From positions 1,122,112-1,186,111 of the forward strand of contig JAMPBP010000001.1 in assembly GCA_023666645.1 (NCBI GenBank): DNA of 64,000 nt, given 5' to 3'. Of this stretch, positions 26,497-35,437 are shown piece by piece. Positions within the stretch are counted from its first letter, which is position 1. Each line of letters begins with the position of its first letter. The position numbers and the translations under genes were made by a program. The stretch comes from Clostridiales bacterium. GTDB taxonomy: Bacteria; Bacteroidota; Bacteroidia; Bacteroidales; Muribaculaceae. The notes beneath the pieces were generated by a model. That model ran no database searches and had not been told where the DNA came from. It saw only the letters and a list, made by a program, of their open reading frames with translations.

Positions 26497-27707
26497 TGAG
26501 ACCTGACCCTATCGTAATAACCGGAATGGGCATAGTATCGGCTCTGGGCAACAATGTCCAGTCGACGCTTCATGCGCTTAAGGCAGGATATTGTGGAATA
26601 GGAACAATCAGATATCTCGATACTGAACACCGTGAATTCCCGGTAGGCGAAGTTCAACTGAGCAACGTAGAGATGGAAACGATACTCGGGATTTCTGGTG
26701 GCATTCCTACAACCCGCACCGCCTTGATGGGAATGATTGCCCTGGACGAGGCTGTAGCGATGGCATCGCTCAAGGCTCATCATGAAGCAGAAGATGAGAT
26801 TGCTTTCATTTCAGGCACTACGGTAGGAGGAATGGACCGCAGCGAGCAACATTATCTCGATTTCCTGTCGGGAGACTCATTCAAGCATTATATTGCGACA
26901 CATGATTGCGGTGCCTGCAGCGAGATGATAGCATCGCGCCACAAGGAATTGTTCAGCCTTGTCGCAACGCCGTCGACTGCATGCTCATCGGCTGCTAACG
27001 CTATCATACTTGGAGCCAATTTATTAAGATCTCAACAATGTGATATTGTTGTGGCCGGTGGAAGCGAGTGTATCACTAAATTCCATCTTAACGGCTTCAA
27101 TGCACTGATGATTCTCGACCATGAACCTTGCCGACCTTTTGATGCTGACAGGGCCGGCCTTAATCTTGGAGAGGGAAGTGCATACCTCGTGCTTGAGCAT
27201 CAGAGTCATGCACTGAAAAGAGGAGCCAAACCCATAGTCCAACTTGCAGGCTGGGGCAATGCATGTGACGCTTTCCACCAGACGGCATCATCGGACAATG
27301 GCGAGGGCGCTTACAGAGCGATGGCACAAGCTATTGAACGAGCAGGACTTACACCTCACGATGTCAAATATATAAACGCCCATGGTACAGGCACACCTAA
27401 TAATGATCTGAGCGAGACTCGTGCCATGCAGCGACTTTTCGGTAAATCAGTGCCCCCGGTTTCCTCCACCAAATCGGCTACAGGACACACCACAAGCGCT
27501 TCCGGATCAATAGAATCGGTAATAACATTGCTTGCCATGACCCACGACTTCATTCCGGGCAATCTACATTTCACCCGTATGATTGAAAACGGGATTACTC
27601 CTGTATCTCAACCAACGGTGGCCCAGGGAATCGATGTGGCTCTTTGTAACTCCTTTGGCTTTGGCGGCAATGATTCTTCTTTATTATTCAAAAAAATATT
27701 GTCATGA
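26496..27707 (+). CDS. Beta-ketoacyl-ACP synthase II-like, chain-extending
   Basis: This 403-aa FabF-like ketosynthase has the triad Cys163 (PSTACSSAANAI), His296 (NAHGTGT) and His331 (SATGHTTSASG), and ends in the glycine-rich NSFGFGGNDSS. It should be the main condensing enzyme for the polyene. It overlaps the ACP gene in front by one base and the degenerate ketosynthase gene behind as ATGA. This fits a KS/CLF heterodimer made in equal amounts. Confidence 0.93.
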   Translation: MRPDPIVITGMGIVSALGNNVQSTLHALKAGYCGIGTIRYLDTEHREFPVGEVQLSNVEMETILGISGGIPTTRTALMGMIALDEAVAMASLKAHHEAEDEIAFISGTTVGGMDRSEQHYLDFLSGDSFKHYIATHDCGACSEMIASRHKELFSLVATPSTACSSAANAIILGANLLRSQQCDIVVAGGSECITKFHLNGFNALMILDHEPCRPFDADRAGLNLGEGSAYLVLEHQSHALKRGAKPIVQLAGWGNACDAFHQTASSDNGEGAYRAMAQAIERAGLTPHDVKYINAHGTGTPNNDLSETRAMQRLFGKSVPPVSSTKSATGHTTSASGSIESVITLLAMTHDFIPGNLHFTRMIENGITPVSQPTVAQGIDVALCNSFGFGGNDSSLLFKKILS

Positions 27708-28711
27708 AGTGTGCCCGCCCCATCTACGTCATTGCAGCCCAGCACATATCGCTACAGCACCCTCTTAGCGAGGAATGGCTGCAATCGCCATTGTTACCTC
27801 AAGGAGCATATAACAAAGCAATTGACCCTGACTTTAAGAAATGGTTGTCACCACTGGAGGCCCGTCGTCTCGGAGTTATCATGAAACGAGCAGTAGCTAC
27901 TTCGCTCGAAGCCATGGAGCAATGTGGCGTTAAGTGTCCCGATGCTATTATCACGGCTACCGGACTGGGATGTGTCAAAAATACCGAACTCTTCCTCACC
28001 GACCTTTGTACCAATGGCGAGAACCTGCTGAAGCCTACGCAGTTCATGCAATCAACCCACAATACAATAGGGTCATTGATTGCGATACTCACCAAGAATC
28101 ATGGATACAATGTCACCTATGCCAACGGGGATATATCTTTTGAGACTGCCATGCTCGATGCCATGACTCAACTCAATATCGGAGATATAGGGACAGTGCT
28201 TGTGGGAGCCCATGATGAGATGACGCCATGTTATTATACCCTTTTGGAGCGTATAGGATATTATGGAGCTAAGGGAATGGTCAGTTCTGGAGAAACAGCT
28301 GTCTCATTATTACTCTCTACCGACCATGAGCCTGATGAAACTCCGTGTAGGATCGAATCAATTGATGTGATATATAACGCCACCACTGAGCGCATACACA
28401 AAGTGATAGGCAATCTCGGAAAGATCGATGCATTCATGCTCGGAATCAATGGCAATGATGCTTATGATGCCAAGTATCAAAGTATTGTAGAGCGCGTGTT
28501 ACAAGGGTCACTCCTATTGAAATACAAAAATCTGTTTGGTGAGAGCATGACATCATCGGCCTTAGGGCTTTACGCCTCTGTCAACATACTGAACAAGAAT
28601 AAATATCCTGATGAAATGTATATTTCAGGTCCTCGATATGAAACCTTGGACAGTATAGCGCTCTTGAACATCTCAAGCAATCACCTTGCCATTATAAAAG
28701 TAACAAAATAA
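27704..28711 (+). CDS. Degenerate ketosynthase-like protein, probable chain-length factor
   Basis: The 335-aa protein has a thiolase/ketosynthase outline but no catalytic residues. The nucleophile region reads YANGDISFETA (about 139-149) with no cysteine, the HGTGT region reads GINGNDAYD, and the GHT motif is replaced by FGESMTSSALG. This is the pattern of chain-length factors that pair with an active ketosynthase, here almost certainly the upstream gene it overlaps by 4 nt. It is shorter than normal ketosynthases (about 400 aa). Confidence 0.78.
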   Translation: MKCARPIYVIAAQHISLQHPLSEEWLQSPLLPQGAYNKAIDPDFKKWLSPLEARRLGVIMKRAVATSLEAMEQCGVKCPDAIITATGLGCVKNTELFLTDLCTNGENLLKPTQFMQSTHNTIGSLIAILTKNHGYNVTYANGDISFETAMLDAMTQLNIGDIGTVLVGAHDEMTPCYYTLLERIGYYGAKGMVSSGETAVSLLLSTDHEPDETPCRIESIDVIYNATTERIHKVIGNLGKIDAFMLGINGNDAYDAKYQSIVERVLQGSLLLKYKNLFGESMTSSALGLYASVNILNKNKYPDEMYISGPRYETLDSIALLNISSNHLAIIKVTK

Positions 28712-28735
28712 ACTTTCTCCAATAGTCCCCCGAAT

Positions 28736-29110
28736 ATGAGATTCATAGACGCAATATACCGCATAATTGATATGCATGACGATGGCAACCAGTCAGCGGC
28801 ATCGATTGAATTGCTTGCCGACTGTGACATATACCGCGGACACTTCCCCGGCAATCCCATCACTCCGGGTGTTGTAATGATAGGAATAGCGCGGGAACTT
28901 ATTGAACTCAAGTTGAGAAAAAAACTTGAACTTGTCGGAGTCCCCTCCATAAAATATACCAACGTGCTCATTCCTACAGCGACCCCATCTGTAACATATT
29001 TAATTGACACAAAACCTTCAGACAGCGGCATCAGTGCCAAAGTTGTCGTAAAGGATACGGCAATCATATATGCCAAAATGAATCTGAAACTTTCTTATGC
29101 CAATGCCTGA
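28736..29110 (+). CDS. 3-hydroxyacyl-ACP dehydratase (FabZ/ApeI-like)
   Basis: This 124-aa hotdog protein has the dehydratase active-site motif RGHFPGNPITPGVV (about residues 34-47), which carries the catalytic histidine. Repeated reduction and dehydration without an enoyl reductase would leave conjugated double bonds, and no enoyl reductase gene is seen in the operon. Its probable partner is the His-less hotdog protein encoded at 23471-23899. The 3' end overlaps the glycosyltransferase frame by 14 nt. Confidence 0.87.
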   Translation: MRFIDAIYRIIDMHDDGNQSAASIELLADCDIYRGHFPGNPITPGVVMIGIARELIELKLRKKLELVGVPSIKYTNVLIPTATPSVTYLIDTKPSDSGISAKVVVKDTAIIYAKMNLKLSYANA

Positions 29111-29855
29111 CACAATGATAAGCCCCTGTGTAGTTATGGCTACCTACAATAATGCCGGCACTCTGGCCCGTGTTATAGACGAGGTATACGACTATGTCAA
29201 GGATATCATTGTAGTCAACGACGGCAGCACCGATGATACAGCCTCTATTCTTGAAAAGAAGAGAGAAAAACTTGTGCATGTTATCTCATATTCCCCGAAC
29301 CGGGGAAAAGGAGCAGCACTTCAGCAAGGTATCGATTGGGCACGTGGCATGGGTTACAGTCACGCTGTGACCATTGACTCTGACGGACAACACTATCCAT
29401 CAGATATAGACGGATTGCTCGAGGTGGCCGGAGTACGTCCCGAATCCATCATTCTGGGACGAAGGGGAACACGACATAACAACATGGCCGCTCAAAGCAC
29501 ATTTGCCAACAGATTCTCTAATTTCTGGTTTGCAGTACAGACATTCAAACGCCCCGGTGACACACAGACCGGATTTAGGGTTTACCCATTGAAACATCCA
29601 TTACGTTTTTACACATCACGTTACGAAGCCGAACTCGCTGTTCTTGTGGATGCCTGCTGGCGTGGGATAAGTTTGATTTCTGTTCCCATAAGAGTGTATT
29701 ATCCTCCTGTGGATAAGCGCATAAGCCACTTCCGCCCGGCACGTGACTTTGCCCGTATAAGTCTGTTGAACACCTGTCTATGCATCCTGGCTGTCTTATA
29801 TGGCTATCCATCCATGCTATATCACAAAATAAAGAAATGGAGGGGGAAGAATTGA
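29097..29855 (+). CDS. Family 2 glycosyltransferase
   Basis: This 252-aa GT-A protein has the nucleotide-sugar site VMATYNNAGTL, VVNDGSTDDTASIL and the DxD-like VTIDSDGQHYP (about residue 85). It resembles the dolichol-phosphate-mannose-synthase-like GT2 proteins found in aryl polyene and flexirubin clusters. It may add a sugar to the pigment or its lipid anchor. Starts at 29097, 29103 and 29115 are all possible. 29115 lies 4 nt after the preceding stop, while 29097 overlaps it. Confidence 0.87.
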   Translation: MPMPDTMISPCVVMATYNNAGTLARVIDEVYDYVKDIIVVNDGSTDDTASILEKKREKLVHVISYSPNRGKGAALQQGIDWARGMGYSHAVTIDSDGQHYPSDIDGLLEVAGVRPESIILGRRGTRHNNMAAQSTFANRFSNFWFAVQTFKRPGDTQTGFRVYPLKHPLRFYTSRYEAELAVLVDACWRGISLISVPIRVYYPPVDKRISHFRPARDFARISLLNTCLCILAVLYGYPSMLYHKIKKWRGKN

Positions 29856-31060
29856 TGAATGTATCATTACCTGCATGGATTGCGATTGCTGTGACAATTG
29901 TGATAATCACCACGACAGCAATATGGATGCGGTACCGATGGTTCCTTGAATCCAACGGTCACCGCCGTGACATACCGGTAACGCCAAAACGATTCTTACG
30001 CTCTCTCTACTCACTTGTATTACTCATTATCATCATCTATGGAATAGCATTGCCTATCACACTGCTATTGTATCTCTCAGTGTGGGACAAAGACCGTAGA
30101 TTACTGCTGTTTCACAGGCTCATATATAAATCACTGAAGTTTATGACTAAGCTATTGCCTGGCATAGACTTCACGATGAACAACACTATTGGTGAGACAT
30201 TTGATACACCATCGGTGATAGTGAGCAATCATCAGGGACATCTTGACCTGTTATGCCTGTTGCTTATGAGCGAACGCATTGTGGTGCTCACAAACACGTG
30301 GGTGTGGCACAATCCGATATATGGCTGGATAATAAGACTTGCCAAATATTACCCTGTAGCCAATGGTTTTGAATATAACCTGCCACGACTGCAAAGCCTC
30401 GTCGACAAGGGATATTCAGTGGTAATATTCCCTGAAGGGACGCGCTCACCAAATTGCGAGATTCTGCGATTCCATACCGGCGCATTCCATCTGGCCGAGA
30501 AACTTGGCGTTGATATCCTACCCGTAATTTTACATGGCCCCGGGCATTGTCTCCCCAAAGAAGACTTCATGCTACGACCCGGGCACATGTATCTTGAAAT
30601 CAAAAACCGCATTACGGTTGCCAATGATTCAGACCCGATGTATATGCGTAGACTGACTAACGGAGTGAGGTCAATGTATATCGAATGGTACAGGCGTCTG
30701 AAAAAAGAACGTGAGAATGCAACCTATTTCTCTAAATATATAGAGAACAAATATCGGTATCTGTCGGAAAGGAATCCGATAGACATAAAAAAATTGCTGA
30801 AACTCAACAATAATTTCAGCGATATAATAGACCGAGATTTCCCGTCGGGAGCAACTGTCGTGGTACATGACAATACAGCAGGAGTATTTTCATGGCTGCT
30901 TTCACTTGTACATGATGACCTGAAAGTTATCTCAGTAATAAAAGACCCAGACATGCTCAGGATAGCCCTGAGCACTCCCGGCCAGCTTCCTGCACGCCTC
31001 ACTTTCACATCAATGCAACCCATTGACAATACCAGTCACATCACAATCAAAACGCAATGA
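29855..31060 (+). CDS. PlsC-type acyltransferase with C-terminal extension
   Basis: The 401-aa protein has two N-terminal membrane helices (about 6-25 and 48-72). A PlsC domain follows with NHQGHLD (His126-x4-Asp131) and FPEGTRS (192-198), the marks of 1-acylglycerol-3-phosphate acyltransferases. The last 130 residues or so are an extension of no recognised domain. The start at 29855 overlaps the glycosyltransferase stop and follows an AGGGGGAAG stretch. An upstream frame to 29780 is a shadow. It probably esterifies the polyene or builds its lipid anchor. Confidence 0.85.
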   Translation: MNVSLPAWIAIAVTIVIITTTAIWMRYRWFLESNGHRRDIPVTPKRFLRSLYSLVLLIIIIYGIALPITLLLYLSVWDKDRRLLLFHRLIYKSLKFMTKLLPGIDFTMNNTIGETFDTPSVIVSNHQGHLDLLCLLLMSERIVVLTNTWVWHNPIYGWIIRLAKYYPVANGFEYNLPRLQSLVDKGYSVVIFPEGTRSPNCEILRFHTGAFHLAEKLGVDILPVILHGPGHCLPKEDFMLRPGHMYLEIKNRITVANDSDPMYMRRLTNGVRSMYIEWYRRLKKERENATYFSKYIENKYRYLSERNPIDIKKLLKLNNNFSDIIDRDFPSGATVVVHDNTAGVFSWLLSLVHDDLKVISVIKDPDMLRIALSTPGQLPARLTFTSMQPIDNTSHITIKTQ

Positions 31061-32571
31061 GCAAAATAACAATCATAGGTAGCGGACTCGGTGGACTTAC
31101 ATGCGCCCTGATACTATCGAGAGCCGGACATGAGGTCACTATCCTTGAGCAACAGGCAACACCGGGTGGTTGCCTGCAATGTTTCAACCGTGACGGGGTT
31201 AAATTTGAAACCGGCATGCATTTTATAGGCAGTGCCGAGCCTGATCAGCTACTGGGAAAAATAATGCGCTATCTCGAAGTATATGATAAAGTCAGACTTC
31301 AGCCGCTTGATGACAAAGCATATGATGTGGTTGCGATAGGCGATGAGGAATTTGCCTATCCTAAAGGGTATGAGGCTTTGAAACAGTCCCTGACTGAACG
31401 CTTTCCATTGGAGCGAGAGAACATTGAGCAGTTCCTGACACTGATTGAGCAGGTTGCCAATGCATCGGCCATGCATCGGCTGTCGGTCGAAGATAGCGAC
31501 TTCGTGATTACGACACGCTATCAAATGGAAAGTATCAATTCAGTGATTGACCGGTTTATAAACGACCCGTTGCTTAAACGTATCCTGGTGGGAAACCTAC
31601 CGCTCTACGCCGGTGAGAAGGATAAGACACCGTTTTCAACCTATGCTTTCATCACCGACTTCTACTTGAAAAGCTCGTATCGCTTTACTGATGGCAGTGA
31701 GGCACTTAGCGACGCAATGATTTCCCTGATCAACAATTACGGAGGACAGTTGCTCACACGCAAAAAGGTAATATCTATAGAATGTGACACCTGTAAAGCA
31801 CGTACCGTCGTCACTGCCGATGGAAGTCGCTATGACACAGACTATGTCATATCGACCGCCCACCCGGCACGCACTTTAGAATGGCTTGATAATACCAAAT
31901 TACTTCGACCGGCCTATCGACGCCGCATAAAAGAATTGCCCAACTCACTCGGAGCATTCAGCATTTATATAAAATTCAAACCTGGGACAGTGCCCTACTG
32001 TCGCTCAAATTTTTACATCTACCCACAGGGCGATCCGTGGGATTGTAATTTCTATACGACACAAAACTGGCCACTCGGATATCTGTACATGCACTTCAGC
32101 CGCGATGAGCGTGACAACACAGCTCGTACGGCAGTAATCCTTTCCTACATGAAATATGACGATGTGAGGCAGTGGGAAGGAACACGTCCCATGAAACGAG
32201 GTCCCGAATATGAGGAATTCAAACGGTGTCACGCAGAACGACTGCTCGACGTCATGGAGCAACGATACCCCGACTTCAGGTCCAAGATCGAATCTTACTA
32301 TACCTCAACTCCACTCACTTATCGGGATTACACAGGAGCTGAGGAAGGTGGAATGTATGGAATAGCCAAAGATATCAATCTTGGAGCAGCAGGACGCGTG
32401 ACCCACGCAACCCGAATTCCCAATCTATACCTATCGGGCCAGAATATCAACTCCCACGGAATACTTGGTGTGATTGTAGGTGCTATAATAACATGCTCCG
32501 AATTCATTGACATTCAAGAAATCTTTAATCAAATCAAATCGGTACCTGAAAGGGACTTAACGATTGAATGA
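31057..32571 (+). CDS. Phytoene desaturase/carotenoid isomerase-like flavoprotein
   Basis: This 504-aa FAD-dependent oxidoreductase has the dinucleotide motif IIGSGLGGLTCALILSRAG (residues 5-23), a TPGGCLQCF block and the C-terminal flavin contact IPNLYLSGQNINSHG. It is of the COG1233 type (CrtI, CrtISO, RetSat). It may alter double-bond state or geometry of the polyene. It overlaps the acyltransferase gene as ATGA. A paralogue with the same layout lies at 41259-42767 on the other strand. Confidence 0.87.
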   Translation: MSKITIIGSGLGGLTCALILSRAGHEVTILEQQATPGGCLQCFNRDGVKFETGMHFIGSAEPDQLLGKIMRYLEVYDKVRLQPLDDKAYDVVAIGDEEFAYPKGYEALKQSLTERFPLERENIEQFLTLIEQVANASAMHRLSVEDSDFVITTRYQMESINSVIDRFINDPLLKRILVGNLPLYAGEKDKTPFSTYAFITDFYLKSSYRFTDGSEALSDAMISLINNYGGQLLTRKKVISIECDTCKARTVVTADGSRYDTDYVISTAHPARTLEWLDNTKLLRPAYRRRIKELPNSLGAFSIYIKFKPGTVPYCRSNFYIYPQGDPWDCNFYTTQNWPLGYLYMHFSRDERDNTARTAVILSYMKYDDVRQWEGTRPMKRGPEYEEFKRCHAERLLDVMEQRYPDFRSKIESYYTSTPLTYRDYTGAEEGGMYGIAKDINLGAAGRVTHATRIPNLYLSGQNINSHGILGVIVGAIITCSEFIDIQEIFNQIKSVPERDLTIE

Positions 32572-32591
32572 TATCCCATTCGACAAAGCTT

Positions 32592-33599
32592 ATGAAAACT
32601 ATAAGATTCGGCATCGTAGGAACAGGCAACATTACAAGCTGGGTACTCAAAGGAGCAACCATGGATCCACGGTTCAAAGCAGTTGCAATTTATTCCCGCA
32701 CACAGTCCAAAGGAGATGAATTTGCACTGAAACATGGCATTCCACAGGTATATACATCACTTGAGGAAATGCTGGAAAAAGCAGGAATCGATGCTGTTTA
32801 TATCGCCAGCCCCAACAGTCTTCACGCATCACAATCAATCGTGTGCATGGAACACAACAAACATGTGTTGTGTGAAAAGCCTCTTGCCTCCGATGCCAAC
32901 GAGGCGAGAGACATGATTGAAACCGCCCGTCGCAAAAAGGTGCTTCTGATGGAAGCGATGATAGCGACATTAAATCCGAACTTTGCGAGAGTGTGCGAAA
33001 ATATTGAAAGAACAGGAAAAATAAATCGATATTTCTCAAGTTACTGCCAGTATTCATCACGGTATGACAGCCTTAAAGCCGGTGAATTACCCAATGTCTT
33101 CAATCCGGCACTTTCAGGAGGAGGTGTATTGGATATAGGAATATACACAATCTATCCTATGGTTGCATTGTTTGGTAGACCTGAGTCTGTGACAGCCCAT
33201 GGCATCACACTGTCATCGGGCGTTGACGGTCAAGGAACCATACAGTGCAGATACCCCGGCATGGAAGCCACTTTGATTTATTCCAAAATAGCCAATTCCT
33301 ATTTACCGACCGAAATCCAAGGGGAAAAGGGGAATATCCTGATTGACAAAATCAATAATATGCATGAGGTCACCTTCATTCCCCGTCCAGCGGCAACCTC
33401 TGGTAGAAGCGACAAGATAGAAAAAATCGATTTGAGCGTCTCTCCGTTTTTGGATCCATACTATTATGAAATCAAAGAGTTCATCGATATCCTTGAAGCC
33501 GGAGGATGTGAATCAAGGGTCAACACACTCACCAATTCCCTCATAGCTCTTGAAATTGCCGATGAAACAAGAAGGCAAATACTAAAGAGCAATTTCTAA
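32592..33599 (+). CDS. Gfo/Idh/MocA family oxidoreductase
   Basis: This 335-aa NAD(P)-dependent dehydrogenase has the Rossmann start FGIVGTGNITSWVL, YIASPNSLHA and the family signature HVLCEKPLASDANEA (about residues 92-106), followed by a C-terminal alpha/beta substrate domain. It is the last gene of the operon. Members act on sugars, inositol or trans-dihydrodiols. If tied to the cluster it might act on the sugar or ring, but this is speculative. I chose ATG 32592. ATG 32568 would overlap the previous stop as ATGA and add eight residues. Confidence 0.85.
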   Translation: MKTIRFGIVGTGNITSWVLKGATMDPRFKAVAIYSRTQSKGDEFALKHGIPQVYTSLEEMLEKAGIDAVYIASPNSLHASQSIVCMEHNKHVLCEKPLASDANEARDMIETARRKKVLLMEAMIATLNPNFARVCENIERTGKINRYFSSYCQYSSRYDSLKAGELPNVFNPALSGGGVLDIGIYTIYPMVALFGRPESVTAHGITLSSGVDGQGTIQCRYPGMEATLIYSKIANSYLPTEIQGEKGNILIDKINNMHEVTFIPRPAATSGRSDKIEKIDLSVSPFLDPYYYEIKEFIDILEAGGCESRVNTLTNSLIALEIADETRRQILKSNF

Positions 33600-33651
33600 A
33601 TGAGCTCAATACCATAATCATAAATCCCCCAGTTAAAATTAACCGCTTAAA

Positions 33652-33683
33652 CTTGCATATTATTGCATAAGGCGGTATCTTTG
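33652..33683 (+). promoter_or_regulatory. Promoter of the radical SAM-ligase unit
   Basis: A -33 CTTG (33652-33655), a 20-bp spacer and a -7 TATCTTTG (33676-33683). It separates this unit from the polyene operon and shows that the upstream in-frame ATG at 33663 cannot be the start of the next gene. Confidence 0.75.
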
Positions 33684-33710
33684 TTGAAACTGATCAGAAC
33701 ACGTGTATAC

Positions 33711-35006
33711 ATGCAAACGATAAAAATGAAACTTATCTATCCTCGGTGGAAAAAACTACCAGGACAGACCACTTTTAACCTTCCTCCCCACGGCCCAGTA
33801 GCTTTTGCAGCTACACTGCCGGAATGGGTAGATATAGACTTTATCGATGAAAATGTCGAAGATTTGAACTTCGACGACCCATGTGATATTGTCGCCATAT
33901 CAATGATGTTGTCGACCCAGGTAAAGAGGGGGTGGGCCATAGCCGATGAATATCGCCGCCGTGGTATCAAAGTGATGGCGGGTGGCATCTCGACGATGCT
34001 CCATGCCGAGGATACCGTCAACCATGTCGATTCCATATTTCTGGGAGAATCGGAGGGTCGTATGGACCAAGTGTTGCAGGACTGGAAAGAGGGGAAACTG
34101 AAGAAAATATACAATTACATGGGTCAGTTCCCTAAAATCGAAGACGTAGGTCCATGTCGGCGTGACCTTTACAAGCGAGACCTTTACAACCACAAGGGCG
34201 TACAGATGGTCGATTTATTCCACGCCAGCCGTGGGTGTCGCTTCAGCTGCTATCCATGTGCCGTGAGTTATCTCGGTGGTCGTATATTCCGTCCGCGCCC
34301 CATCGATAAAGTTGTTGAGGATATGGCCGCAATTGACAACAATCGTCTGTTCATTGTCGACAATTCACTTGCCCAGAACAAGGAATGGGAGAAAGAGCTA
34401 TTCAAGGCCATCGCCCCTTTGAAGAAAAAATGGATAAGTCATACGATTGAAGATGACCCTGAGATACTGGACCTGGCCGGTAAAGCCGGGGCATGGTATG
34501 TATATCAGGCAGTTTACGACACGAGCGACTATATCAAGGAACGTATCAAGCGCTACCATGACAACGGAATAGGCGTGGAAGGAACTATCTTGCTCGGTCT
34601 CGACAACCAAAAAGAGGATGATATAAAGCGTCTCATTGATTTTCTTGGAGAAATTGACCTTGACCTGGCCGAGTTCACAGTCATGACACCGTTCCCACAT
34701 ACCAAAGGCTATGACGACCTGTTGAGACAAGGACGTATCTTTGATTTTGACTGGGACCACTACAATGCCGGGCAAGTAGTATTCCAGCCCAAGCACATGA
34801 GTCCTGACAAACTTCAGGAACTGTATGATTATGCATGGAAATCTTTTTACGCCTCCGAGTCGCAAGAACAAAAAATGTTCCGTCTGTTCTGCAATGTGGC
34901 ACTTAGAGAGATGGAAGATGGCACCTACCGCCAACGCGACCGTAGACTCGTCAACAAATCATTCGGGCGTGATGTAGTGAGAAACATACATCATTCCACA
35001 AAATAA
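33711..35006 (+). CDS. B12-binding radical SAM protein
   Basis: The 431-aa protein combines an N-terminal cobalamin-binding-like Rossmann region (about 5-140, with VAISMMLSTQVKRGWAIADE and MAGGISTML) and a radical SAM barrel. Its iron-sulfur motif CRFSCYPC is Cys176, Cys180 and Cys183. It is of the COG1032 type, whose members methylate or rearrange unactivated carbons. The start is ATG 33711 or 33726, both downstream of the promoter. It is followed by an unknown small gene and an aryl-acid ligase-like gene, so its substrate may be an aromatic or polyketide intermediate. That is inference. Confidence 0.85.
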   Translation: MQTIKMKLIYPRWKKLPGQTTFNLPPHGPVAFAATLPEWVDIDFIDENVEDLNFDDPCDIVAISMMLSTQVKRGWAIADEYRRRGIKVMAGGISTMLHAEDTVNHVDSIFLGESEGRMDQVLQDWKEGKLKKIYNYMGQFPKIEDVGPCRRDLYKRDLYNHKGVQMVDLFHASRGCRFSCYPCAVSYLGGRIFRPRPIDKVVEDMAAIDNNRLFIVDNSLAQNKEWEKELFKAIAPLKKKWISHTIEDDPEILDLAGKAGAWYVYQAVYDTSDYIKERIKRYHDNGIGVEGTILLGLDNQKEDDIKRLIDFLGEIDLDLAEFTVMTPFPHTKGYDDLLRQGRIFDFDWDHYNAGQVVFQPKHMSPDKLQELYDYAWKSFYASESQEQKMFRLFCNVALREMEDGTYRQRDRRLVNKSFGRDVVRNIHHSTK

Positions 35007-35068
35007 AAGGACATTTTACAACTGCCAGGAGCAAGCGTCAAGCAACCAAGCAAGCATAATATCAACCG

Positions 35069-35437
35069 ATGAAAGTTTCGAAAGAATATTACGACGAGCA
35101 ATACGACTTTAAAGGACAATGGGACATGCCTTCACGTTGCGGTCTTAAGATACGCGATGTCGATGGAATACCAGTTATAATAGTCACTGAATTATATCAA
35201 GAGAATCCCGGGACTTCGGTAACATATGCCGGGGAATCACTTATGCGCCAGATATGCGAGTCCAAAGGTTTGGATCCCAATATCGTAAGATATATTGAGT
35301 GCACTCCCGACACTAACTCAAAATTATCGTTCTACGATGAAGAATTCTATGAGGTGGACTTTGCCGCCGACGACCCGACAAAAAAATATCACATGTTATC
35401 ACAGGCCGAAGTTGAAAAAATAAAAACCGTGTCATGA
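35069..35437 (+). CDS. Unrecognised 122-aa protein between radical SAM and ligase genes
   Basis: No family is recognised. The protein is acidic, has no signal peptide or membrane segment, and looks like a compact alpha/beta domain: VDGIPVIIVTELYQENPGTS, then TYAGESLMRQICESKGLDP, an acidic YDEEFYEVDF and a basic end. It has two cysteines and no metal motif. The stop overlaps the ligase start as ATGA, so the two are probably co-translated. It could be an accessory or binding partner of the ligase. Confidence 0.7.
   Translation: MKVSKEYYDEQYDFKGQWDMPSRCGLKIRDVDGIPVIIVTELYQENPGTSVTYAGESLMRQICESKGLDPNIVRYIECTPDTNSKLSFYDEEFYEVDFAADDPTKKYHMLSQAEVEKIKTVS

Noticed and set aside
33663..33710. Longer radical SAM protein starting at ATG 33663
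   Set aside because: This start lies upstream of the -7 box at 33676-33683 and would not be in the transcript.
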